The translations under genes and the position numbers were made by a program. DNA of 64,000 nt from Sipunculus nudus (taxonomy: Eukaryota > Annelida > Sipuncula > Golfingiida > Sipunculidae). The DNA lies in NCBI GenBank assembly GCA_026874595.1, contig CM049307.1, forward strand, positions 46,189,678-46,253,677, read 5' to 3'. Numbering within the stretch: position 1 is the stretch's first letter; each line of letters starts with the position of its first letter. Positions 11,606 through 21,960 of this stretch are shown here, piece after piece. Under the pieces are notes generated by a model, which ran no database searches, was not told the DNA's origin, and saw nothing but the letters and a program-made list of their open reading frames with translations.

Positions 11606-12396
11606 TGTTACGGAACCTAATATGAACAAATCACGTATGCGTGGTGAACACAAATTTTGCAATGGACATAAAAACAAATCAGATTCTGTAACACTAGGCA
11701 GCGTGAAATGTCTAGGGGGAATGAATAAAGAAGTCAGTGGTTTTTTGTTAACAAATAACTATAATTTATTCTTAAAAAACCCTAACATTACAATACACTA
11801 AATCAATACAACTATACAGTAAAACAGCGGTATAGCAACAAGTCAATAAAACAAAAAATAATGTATGTGCATATATTACCTGGATACCAACACCATCACA
11901 ACGATAAGTCCTTTAAATGTAAACTCCCGGAGAATGACAGTCCAGTGGAAAGTTCTTGCAACAACACAGAAAGTAAACTGAAATCCAAATGCATAAAATC
12001 CATGAGAAAGTCTGTTGAAAATGTATAATTGTCGCATTCTACGGATAAGGTCCTAGAATCTGACACACGCTTCTGCGTCCGCTGGAATCTTCTCTGCTCT
12101 CTGCCTCCTGGTTCTAAAAAACAGCCCCTTTATATACCTTCACACCTCAAGCCGGGAATTTTCCACTTCTCGAATAGTCTATAAGGTCTTGCACAACACA
12201 CGTTTCAGGAATTCTCTAGAAAAACAGCGCTGCGTGTCTCCACACAGCATGGTGTACACGTGACACACGACCAATCCAGCAGGACAACATGAGTTCAACC
12301 GGTACGGATTAAACATAGAATGTAACAAGCGGCCAGGCAAGAGCGCTACAACATGAGTTACGTCCGTGTCACACAATAAAAAGAGCACCTGTAACA
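11606..12396 (-). repeat. 3' LTR of the retrotransposon
   Basis: 791 bp, TGTTAC...GTAACA, alignable end to end with 17701-18489. On the element strand it has TATATAAA at 12136-12129 and an AATAAA near 11,764, the latter lost in the other LTR by a one-base change. Confidence 0.95.
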
Positions 12397-12407
12397 CTCC
12401 CCCTCCT
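12397..12407 (-). other. Polypurine tract
   Basis: On the element strand AGGAGGGGGAG abuts the 3' LTR directly. This is the plus-strand DNA primer site in LTR elements. Confidence 0.85.
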
Positions 12408-12527
12408 GTAAGAAAAAAGAAAGTTTTCACGGTAAACTTTCTTTTTACGATCACAATCACTAAATTTTTACAAAATCTCAAAATCATCTTATTTAAAACA
12501 TTACATAAACCCCTTGTTTACAACACT

Positions 12528-13130
12528 TCATAAACATCTCGATAAGCAATCAGCAAGTACATTGTCTTTCCCTTTAATGTGTATGATATCAAAATTGAAA
12601 TCCTGTAAGAACAAACTCCATCTCAACAATCCTTGATTTTTACACTTCACCTTGTTTATGGACGTGAGGGGATTGTGATCACTGAAGACAATGATAGGCC
12701 CGACTGATGAAGTAACACAAACTTCAAAATGTTGCAACGCCAAAATCAAAGCCAACCATTCTTTTTCAATAGTGGAGTTTGCGTTAAACCCTATTGAGAT
12801 ATAACAAATTGGATGATCTATGCCATTATTGCCTTCTTGTAACAACACAGCACCAGCAGCAGTATCACTAGTATCTACAGCAAACTTAAAAGGTACAGAA
12901 AAGTCTGGAGCTGTTAAAACTGGTGAACTTTGCAGAATTGCTTTCAAATTCTGAAATGCATTTTCACACTGAACATTCCATACAAACTTTTGTTTCTTCT
13001 TTAACAAATTAGTCAAAGGTTCAGCTACAGCAGCAAAATTTGGACAAAACTTCCAGTAGTATCCAACCATACCAAGAAAACGCATTATTTGCTTTTTTTC
13101 TCTCTGGTCTAGGAAATGCAGAAATAGCAC
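12528..13130 (-). pseudogene. Retrotransposon RNase H region
   Basis: Gypsy-type RNase H following the reverse transcriptase. The acidic catalytic positions are visible in AVDTSDTAAGAVL, STIEKEWLAL, VFSDHNPL and NVLADCLSR. The upstream part (from RFLGMVGYY) is the RT connection domain. It is separated from the RT frame by a frame change at or near a run of seven T (13093-13099, plus strand), which suggests homopolymer slippage. The frame ends at a stop at 12528-12530, about 130 bp before the LTR. Confidence 0.9.
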
Positions 13131-14133
13131 TTATTTTAGCATCAACAGATTTTACCTGACCCTGCCCTACAATATGACCGATAAATGTTACTTGTGCATG
13201 ACAAAACTCAGACTTTACTAAGTTGACGGTCAGACGTGCTTCACTCAGTCTTTCGAAGAGGTCGCGAAGAATTTGCAGATGTTTCTCCCAGGTGTCGCTG
13301 TACACGATAAGGTCATCAATATATGCGTCGCAGCCCTGAATGTCCTTGACAACCATATGGATGAGGCGCTGGAACATGGCTGGCGAATTCTTCATGCCAA
13401 ACGGCATAATTTTATACTGGTACAGTCCTTGCGGCGTCACAAATGCGGACACTTCTTTCGCTCGTTCTGTCAGCGGAACTTGCAAGAATCCTTTTAGCAA
13501 GTCAAACTTGGAGACATATCTGGAGCTACCGACTCTATCAATACAATCATCGATCCTCGGCATCGGGAACGTGTCAGTCTTGGTGACAGAGTTCAGTTTT
13601 CGATAATCTGTGCACATACGGTAACTTCCATCAGGTTTTGGCACAAGAATACATGGTGAACTCCAGTTACTGTTACTTGGTTCAATAAAATCATTGTCCT
13701 GCAAATATTGAATCTCATCCTGTAGATACTTTTGCTTTTCTGGATTCATTCCATATGGATGTTGCTTGACTGCGCTTGCCTCGCCAACATCGACGTCATG
13801 GCACAACATGTTAGTTCGTGTTGGAATGTCACTAAACAAATGTTCATAATTCCGCATCAGGTTCTTGAGATCTTGTTGTTGTTGTACGGTAAGGTGTGAC
13901 AGTTTGGCATCCAGGTTGTTAAGCACGTCTGAGTTTTTTAATGGTACTATACCACACTGAATGTCTACATCACACTTACAATCAGTATCTACTTTAACTG
14001 GGTCAAGGTCAGTTTTTACACAATTAACAGCAGTAACATTTTGTACAACATCTGATGTGCTATTTCTGTCATAATATGGTTTCAACATGTTAACATGGCA
14101 CAGTTGTGTCTTCTTACGTCTATCTGGTGTCAA
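13100..14133 (-). pseudogene. Retrotransposon reverse transcriptase (with integrase C-terminal tail)
   Basis: The frame begins with the end of integrase (RKKTQLCHVNMLKPYY), then a linker, then a gypsy-type RT: SSPCILVPKPDGSYRMCTDY, FDLLKGFLQVPL, the active-site box YIDD at 13323-13312, and VTFIGHIVGQGQ. About 340 codons are open without a break, the best-preserved part of the element. It lies 3' of integrase, unlike ordinary gypsy elements. Confidence 0.93.
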
Positions 14134-15295
14134 CAGTATGTAATTAAAATCACTGACTTTCTTGTCAACAATGTAAGGACCAAAATACCTAGCTTGCAGA
14201 GGTCTGCCAGGGATGGAAAGTAAGGCAAGGACCTTTTCACCAGGCTCCTACTTACAGTGTGCTTGTCATACTTTGTTTTCATTTTACTTTGTGCAGATTT
14301 TAGATTTGACATTGCAATCTCACAAGCATTGTGTAGTTAGTGCAAAAGTCTGAGACATACTGCAGTAAACTAAGAGAATCAGGATTTTCACACAAGAGTT
14401 CTTCTTTAAGCAGTTGCAATGGAAGTTCCGTTCGAGGTCCATATCCGAAAATTAGTTCAGAGGGACAGAAACCCAAGGACTCCTGATAGGATTCGCTGAC
14501 AGCAAACAGCAATAGGTGGATTCCTTCATCACAGTCTTTCTGTGTGTCATAGCAATAAGTCCTGATCATGTATTTTAATGACTGGTGAAAACGCTCGAGG
14601 GCGCCCTGACTTTCAGGATGGTATGGCGAAGAGCTGTACTGTTTTATACCTAGCTCAAGCATAACTTGTTGGAATAAGCCAGACATAAAATTAGACCCTT
14701 GGTCAGACTAGACGGATTTTGGTAATCCAAAAGTTGTAAAAAAATTGGTTAGAGCTTTGACAACACTTTTGGCATTAATTTTGCGCAATGGTATTGCCTC
14801 AGGGAACCTGGTAGATGTGCACATAATTGTCAGCAGGTATTCATGTCCAGATTTTGTTTTGGGCAGTGGTCCAACACAATCAACAATAATCCTACTGAAT
14901 GGTTCCTCGAAAGCAGGAATAGGCCTAAGTGGGGCCTTAGAAGGATTCTGATTGGGCTTGCCTACCATCTGGCATGTATGGCATGATTTAGAATATTGTA
15001 CAACATCTTTCCTGAGGTTAGGTCAACAGAAGTGTGTACTAACTTTCTGATAAGTTTTATTTATACCCAAATGGCCAGACAAAGGAGCCTCATGTGCCAT
15101 GCTTAGAACTTCACTGCGAAAGCTTTTGGGCATTACTATTTGATGTTTGATGGCCCACTCATCATCAGCGCATACTTCAGGTGGTCGCCATTTACGCATA
15201 AGCACTCCATTTTTGACATAGAAACAAACTTGGTTCTGTGACAGCTCATCTTTAAAAACTGCCCTAAGAAACAAACATGAAATATCAGGGTCCAT
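14134..15295 (-). pseudogene. Retrotransposon integrase, interrupted
   Basis: In order: the zinc-binding HHCC region (histidines in MAHEAPLSGHLG, cysteines CHTCQ); the catalytic core with first acidic residue in IIVDCVGP, the second just after FGLPKSV, and the glutamate in HPESQGALERFH; then the C-terminal region. In-frame stops interrupt it at 15023-15025 and 14708-14710. Two frame changes near 14,325 and 14,245 break the C-terminal part. Both stops are single-base changes from likely ancestral codons. Confidence 0.9.
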
Positions 15296-15313
15296 ATGCT
15301 GTTCCGCGATAAG

Positions 15314-15900
15314 TTATGACCTTGAGAATGCTGCATCCTGAACGGGCGAGTCGTTAGACGAGTCACTAGTGACTCCCAGAGTGTTATTATCTGGACCATT
15401 ATCCTCATGTGTGTTTTTCTTGGCCATAGATCTAGTTACAGCACATGAAGGATACAAACCAGGAATTTCCTGACTTTCCGGATCAGTGTCCTGATCAAGT
15501 GATGGCTTTTCTGTCACTAATGGTACAGGCAGTACTTTGTCACCTGGAACATCATTGCCTAGTAGCAACTGAGTTCCCTTAAAAGGGTAAAGTAGTTCTT
15601 ATGCCCACATTAATATTCCCAGAAATCAAATCTTACTTTAAATGGATACTGTGAAGCGGAACTGAAGAGTGCCTGTCTGAAAACACACCATTAACAAGTG
15701 CATGTGCACCAGTAAAGGACCTATTAGATAATGGCAAAGTGTTTGCTAATATGAGAGTCTGGCCAGAACCAGTGTCCCTCGAAATTCTTATAGGGATAGA
15801 ATCTGAAAAATCACTTGAAAGTGATACAAAACCATTATGTATGAATGGCTCCAATAACTCCATTTCAGAGTCAGGAGAGGGATCTACTACCTCAGCCTCA
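15314..15900 (-). pseudogene. Retrotransposon aspartic protease, interrupted
   Basis: Retropepsin-type protease with active-site DTG in RISRDTGSGQTLIL (codons at 15776-15768) and the flap/C-terminal signature LLLGNDVPG. A stop at 15633-15635, a frame change near 15,575 and a stop at 15314-15316 interrupt it. It follows gag in the same frame. Confidence 0.85.
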
Positions 15901-17532
15901 TCAAACAAAGAACTGACATTGACAGTGTCAGTCATAAACTCTGTTTGAGAGTCATCTAAGGAATCTACATCCTTTTTATCATCAAACTCCTCATGGGAGT
16001 CAACAGAGGACTTTTCCTCAGCAGAAACAAACCCTTGTCTGTCATAAGAGGACCTGGCCTCATTTGAAATACTCTTGCAAGAGTCATACTCCTCGCAGGA
16101 TTCTTGAAAGGACCTAGCCTTATTTAATTCCCCGCAGGAATCAACTGAGGATTTTACCCCGCAATCTATGGATTCTTCTTTGGATTCAGACGGCACTTGG
16201 GCCTCCGTAGCATCAAACTCTTTATTTGAGTCAAAAAAGGAGTTATACCCCCTATTTACATGAAAAGAGCCTGGCACTTGTACTATGCTATGCATAGACC
16301 TTGAAACAGCACCAGAAGGTTTGCTATTTGGTCTATTCGTAAGTTTCCAGCAGTCAGATATTAGATTACCTTCCTTGCAGTAATTACAGATTTTCTTTGA
16401 AAATGACTGGTCTTTGTTGGACCCAGACAGAGTGGACGTGGACTGAGATGTAGCTATTGGCTTTGCTGAACTATCAGGACTACTAGTACTGGGTGACTGC
16501 GCTTTAAATTTCTTTTGACCATACTGTTTTACATTCTTATTTGGGAATGACTGGTTTGATTTGCTAGTAAAGGACATTTTGTGTGTCAATGAATAATCAT
16601 CAGCTAATTGAGCAGCAATGTCAAGTGTTTCAGAACTTTTCTCATCGAGAAATGTTTTAACATCTGCGTTAATGCAGCGCTTTAATTCTTCAAGCAAAAT
16701 CAACTGGCGCAAATTGTCATAATATTTCATTACATTTTTAGAAATACACCAGCGATCAAACAACTGCTCTTTTGTCCTAGCAAATTCAACGTAGGTCTGA
16801 TTTTTGCGCTTTTCCCAATTTCTAAATTTCTGGCGGAAAGCCTCTGGAACTAACTCATAACCTTTCAGGATTAACCGTTTTACCAGGTCATAGTCAGTAG
16901 CAGCTTATACTGAAAGCTCTGTATAAATTTCTCTGGCCTTGCCAGTCAATACACTTTGTAACAGCATAGTCCAATTTTCCCTAGGCCATTTTAAATTTTC
17001 AGCTACCTTCTCAAAGTGTAAGAAATATTTATCAACCTTTTTTTCTTGAAAAGGTGGGACAAGTCTAATATGTTTAGTAACATCAAAACTGAGTTTGGGC
17101 AGCCCGTAGACTATGTTCTACTTTAAGTCTTTCTAACTCCAGTCGTTTTAACTCAATTTCTTTTTCTAGTCTGTCTCTTTCTAACCTTTCATGTTCTTCC
17201 CTCTCTTCTCTTTGTTTTTCTAATTCCCTCTCTTCTCTTTGTTTTTCTAATTCTAACTGTTTTAATGCTAGCTCATGTTGCATTTCAAACTTTTTCAATT
17301 CTAATTGCATAGCAAGGCTATCATTTTTTGAAGTTTCAACTTCAGTCTCTTCAATTGAACCTTTGCTAACTAGATGTTGCATGATTTTAGCAATGATATC
17401 AGGCTTTCTCAAAGCTTTTTTCACACTTAGCCCTAAGTGTTGTCCCAAACGCAACAACTGTTCTTTTGACAACTGTTCAAGTTGATCAGGGTCCGGATCG
17501 TCAACAAATGTCTCAGGTTTGAAATCTGCCAT
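15901..17532 (-). pseudogene. Retrotransposon gag, interrupted
   Basis: It begins MADFKPETFVDDPDPDQLEQ at 17532, followed by a 70-residue charged coiled coil rich in EKQREERELE repeats (about 17300-17090), a capsid-like helical segment, a Ser/Lys-rich stretch and one zinc knuckle (16388-16350). The knuckle reads CNYCKEGNLISDC: it has one residue fewer than the CX2CX4HX4C pattern and Asn where His is expected, so it probably cannot bind zinc. After it comes a long acidic Ser/Asp/Glu-rich spacer to the protease. Breaks: a frame change near 17,085 and an in-frame TAA at 16905-16907. Confidence 0.85.
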
Positions 17533-17675
17533 GTTAAGATGTCAAAACAATAACAAAAAACCACTGAGATAAATCCTGTAAACAATGTACTGTAAACAAT
17601 ATGTAATCTTGTAAACAATGTATGATAAAACAATGTGTCCAGGTCAAGGCCTAATAAATTTGAAAACTATTAAGC

Positions 17676-17694
17676 ATCCCGACGAGAGCCCCCA
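17676..17694 (-). other. Primer binding site, tRNA-Pro-like
   Basis: On the element strand TGGGGGCTCTCGTCGGGAT lies 6 nt inside the 5' LTR. It starts with the TGG that pairs with tRNA CCA ends and resembles the proline-tRNA site known from gammaretroviruses, with small insertion/deletion differences. The tRNA identity is inferred. Confidence 0.7.
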
Positions 17695-17700
17695 GTTTTA

Positions 17701-18489
17701 TGTTACGGAACCTAATATAAACAGATCACGTATGCGTGATGAACACAAATTTTGCAATGGAGATAAAAACAAATCAGATTCTGTAACACTAAGCAGCGTG
17801 AAATGTCTAGGGGAATGAATAAAGAAGTCAGTGGTTTTTTGTTAACAAATAACTATAATTATTCTTAAAAAAACCCTAACATTACAATACACTAAATCAA
17901 TACAACTATTCAGTAAAACAGCGGTATAGCAACAAGTCAATCAATCAACCAGAAAATAATATATGTGCACAGTACCTGGATACCAACACCATCACAACGA
18001 TGTCCTTTAAATGTAAACTCCCGGAGAATGACAGTCCAATGGAAAGTTCTTGCAACAACACAGAAAGTAAACTGAAGTCCAAATGCATAAAATCCATGAG
18101 AAAGACTTTGAAAATGTATAATTGCCGCATTCGTCGGATAAGGTCCTAGAATCTGACACACGCTTCTGCGTCCGCTGGAATCTTCTCTGCTCTCTGTCCC
18201 TTGGTTCTAAAAAACAGCCCCTTTATATACCTTCACACCTCAAGCCGGGAATTTTCCACTTCTCGAATAGTCTATAAGGTCTTGCACAACACACGTTTCA
18301 GGAATTCTCTAGAAAAACAGCGCTGTGGGTCTCCACACACCATGATGTACACGTGACTCACGACAAAGCCAGCAGGACAACAAGAGTTCAACCGGTACGG
18401 ATTAAACATAGAATGTAACAAGCGACCAGGCAAGAGCGCTACAACATGAGTTACGCCCGTGTCACACAATAAAAAGAGCACCTGTAACA
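17701..18489 (-). repeat. 5' LTR of the retrotransposon
   Basis: 789 bp, TGTTAC...GTAACA, immediately followed on the right by ACGT, which also precedes the other LTR. It differs from the other LTR by scattered substitutions and several small indels. Confidence 0.95.
18222..18229 (-). promoter_or_regulatory. LTR TATA box
   Basis: Minus-strand TATATAAA followed by GGGGCTG, conserved in the other LTR at 12129-12136. Its position inside the 5' LTR fits a pol II promoter for the element. Confidence 0.6.
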
Positions 18490-18530
18490 ACGTGCTTATC
18501 GTCAACCAACTAGTAAAATATAATAATATT

Positions 18531-18864
18531 CAGGGGCGTCAATATGGGGGGGGGGGGGGGGGGATGGGGGGGTATATATACCCCCCACTTTTTGGCAAAG
18601 GGGAGGGGGATGATGGGGGGATGGCGAATGTATTCTCCCCCCCCCCACTTTTCAGAGAATAATATTATAATATTGCAAATGAAATATATAAATATATAGA
18701 ATTAAAGACATTTTATAAAAAAATTATATCTAAACCTTGCTTTAAATTACAAAAAAAAAACTTATTTTCTATTACAATATTATAATTATTTGAAATATGA
18801 TTAACATTGGTATGTTTATTTTACATATATTATCATATATATATATATATATATATAAAAATAG

Positions 18865-18913
<49 letters not shown>

Positions 18914-19013
18914 ATATATATATATATAGTTGAATATGTCACTCAGAGAAGTTGATAAAGGTATGTGTGTGTATATAAAGTCAACCCCCCTGGAAGAAAA
19001 ATTGACACCACTG
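18531..19013. mobile_element. hAT-type MITE, copy 2, perfect 8-bp target duplication
   Basis: 483 bp starting CAGGGGCGTCAAT and ending ATTGACACCACTG, flanked on both sides by ATAATATT (18523-18530 and 19014-19021). It shares its body with 4511-4970: G-run head, AATAATATTATAATATTGCA, ATATGATTAACAT, a long (AT)n core, GTTGAATATGTCACTCAGAG, C-run tail. Its left end is about 40 bp from the retrotransposon 3' flank. No coding capacity. Confidence 0.93.
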
Positions 19014-21778
19014 ATAATATTCTTAGAATATATGTAATATTTAAGCTTCATAAGAACCGTCGCGGCCATGGAGACCGTGCACAGCCGCACCAGCCCATAT
19101 CAGTTATATTAGGCCGCACCAAGCCCAGTACATGTATCAACCAGCACGCCCAGCCCGACCACGCCAATCACGATTACGTCCAGGAACCGCACGCCCATCC
19201 CGGCCGCGCTCATTACGATCGTAATCGAATGCAGTACATCAAGAGTGTGACCTGGTCTTTGGAAAAATGAAAAGAGTTGATGGAGCTTGTATAATTGCAA
19301 ATGATGAAGCGTAGTGTCCAGTTCCACGGGTACCTCTCTAACAGCGGAGGGAACCGAAGCGCAGGAAGAGCACGGAAGCTAGGGCTAGAGCTTGCATGTG
19401 AGCAACACGAAGGGCAATTTTTATAGGACTTGTCTTCGCCAAGCTAGTGAAAAAGAACATGTGATAGAAGACAAAGTCACCATACAAACTTTAATCCGGT
19501 ATTCATGTAATTGAATGTAAACTGGAATTTTAAATATAAATCAAATATAATATTATTACTATTACTGTTCCGCATTCATGATATGATCATCCGCATGCGG
19601 GTCCCCGCAAGTATTATATGTTTATGCACTCTAAAACTACTCCGACTCAGTTGTTTCTATAACGTTGGTAAAAAAAGATGGAGAAAACTCAAGAGGATTA
19701 ATGAAGGAAAGAAGGATAAGCCCCGTTTTTCTGGTGTTAGCTGTTCAATACAGCAGTATGATCGGGAGGCAGTAACAGACTTCTTGTTATACGGCATTTG
19801 TTTATTCTCTTGTCTCCAGTACAAGACAATACTATTCAAACTTCAGCCCCAGTATAAATTCAACAACACTGTACATCCTGGAATCTGAACACCTTATCAT
19901 GTACTTGAATTTAGCTAAATGTTATGAATGAATTCTTTATCTAGTCTTGCAAATGACCCGATATCCAAATTTCTGGCACTGGGGACATGATATTTGTCTG
20001 ACTGCGCGTATATTGTTACAGGCCTACACAAGCAATGATCAATTCTTTATTACCTTATTTCTGATAGATGGAGAACTAATGCCAAGGTATGCCAATATAT
20101 GTATCTATGTAAAACATTTAATTAGTTGCTTACAAATGAATGAGGAGACCAGATAAAAAGGTTATTGTCCCTTTAACTGTAGAATCCCCAAAACACATAA
20201 AAATGTTATCTTATAGATATGCCCTTTAGGAGAGATTTAAGAGGGTCTTAAACTACAAAAGAATCATTCACAAATTTAAAAGAGAAGACATCTCACAAGA
20301 TATCAATATCGAAGCGGAGCAGAGTGGGTTTCCACATTTATTCACTAAAGAATATAATAATACAATATCTAATTATTATTTTACATACAGGCACATTTTA
20401 TCAACTTGTTGACTGAACATATTTTAATGAATCTTCATGATAATTCATACTCATATATACAGAAATATTAAGTAAGAGTCAAACCAAATCAAAATTTTAC
20501 ATACAAGCCTGCATGCAGTTTTATTAAAGTGCAGGTTTTATCAAAGTGTAAGCATAAACTGTTATAAATAGTAGATCTTTGTACATTAGAGTATGCAAAA
20601 TTAGTGGTTTGAATAACACATTAAATATAAATCCCCAAGTCTTCACAAGAAGCCTCTATCTACAAAAACACTTTCCAAAATATAAATAAAGAAATCTAAC
20701 TTATGTAAACCACTATAGATACTACGGGCTAAATATAGCTCATTGCCTAATGAAACAAGTGATACCCACTACAAGCACACATGGAGACAAAATGAAAACA
20801 AACAGGTTACAGATTGATGATCATATCTGGTCTACATTCAGCTGGGATTTTTAGAACTATTCCATTATTGTATTTTTTTTGTAATATTCCATATGTCCTT
20901 TAAATTATATATAATAAGATTCTTTTCTTCTTCTTCAAACTGACAACTCTGGTTGGGTTTATATAGACTGGTCCCCATGTCATTTAATCTACCGATATGA
21001 AGAGGACACAACAAGATATAATAAGATACGGAGCTAGCCTAGATAGGTGCAGTAGCCATTAAGCACACTTCATGTAAATCAGTCAATGATGCAATGTGAT
21101 GTTATTGCCTTCATATCCAAATAACCTATATTTACCAAGTAGCTAAAAAAAAATTAAATAACTGGTTTTATATTGTTTAAATTATTGAAAATGCTCCACT
21201 TAGGCATACCATTGTAGCTTTTCTTTCAAACTAAAACACTTTGCATCTGGGATAAAATGAAATTTTTTGTTGGAAATTTCATATGGCAAAAAAAAAAAAA
21301 ACCTATCAGAGTATATATGCTGGCATGAAGACTCTAAACCTGACCTACCTGTAATTAGGCAAAGCAGGTGTTATAGACTTAAACCCTTTTTTATATATGA
21401 AAATTATCAACCATAAACACAGTAATGAACTTCATAATATTAAACTAAATGACAAACTAGACCCATTGGAAATATCTGCAAGATATTCTAATTACATGGG
21501 TCCCTATCATATCAGTTACCAAAAAGTAAGCATGGTCAATTTAAAAGGTACACATCTTGAAATTTTACTATCATCTTGGGATGGTCTAATGACTGAATTT
21601 GATTTTTATGTGTCCAGATAATAAACGAACTGTGTTGGTACAACCATAAAGCATTAAATCAAGATTATTATTAGAATTTATTTTTTATGACCAGACTAGC
21701 ACTAGAAATAAAACTTCTCATAAATACTGGTAAGTAAAGTAATTAATACTTTTCCCGAATACTGTCTCATAGAAATGA

Positions 21779-21960
21779 TAAGTGAAACCTTGCCTAATGA
21801 CCACCTCTGTTAAGGGACCACCTCAAATAAACACCACTTGTTTACAGTACCAACTGTTTTTAGCTCTTAATAGTAGACCTCTTATAGTCGACACCCTTGA
21901 AAATGCCACCTCTCTATCATGGTCAAATTGGTGGTCATGATTTTGAAGTTTTATTGTACA
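21779..21960. mobile_element. TACAGT-family MITE copy a
   Basis: Left end AAGTGAAACCTTGCC, right end read inversely TACAATAAAACTTC. The interior has ACCACCT and GGTGGTCAT motifs in inverted arrangement. It matches the family seen at 40239, 53004, 55784 and 59540. Confidence 0.5.

Larger units (their letters stand above)
11602..18493 (-). mobile_element. Complete, inactivated Ty3/gypsy-type LTR retrotransposon with Gmr1-like pol order
   Basis: 6,884-bp element bounded by ACGT target duplications (11602-11605 and 18490-18493). Both LTRs begin TGTTAC and end GTAACA. In element order: LTR, primer binding site, gag, protease, integrase, reverse transcriptase, RNase H, polypurine tract, LTR. Integrase before reverse transcriptase is the Ty1/copia order, yet the RT and integrase sequences are of gypsy type; this combination characterises Gmr1-like elements. 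The coding region is interrupted by at least five stop codons and about five frame changes, so it cannot make its proteins. The LTRs differ from each other by roughly 4-5% by eye. No envelope gene is visible. Confidence 0.93.

Noticed and set aside
12179-12487. 102-codon minus-strand frame at the LTR edge
   Set aside because: It spans the polypurine tract and LTR; it is not a retroelement protein or an envelope gene.
19511-19888. 125-codon plus-strand open frame
   Set aside because: No recognisable domain, low-complexity hydrophobic and basic stretches, and no splice or promoter support.
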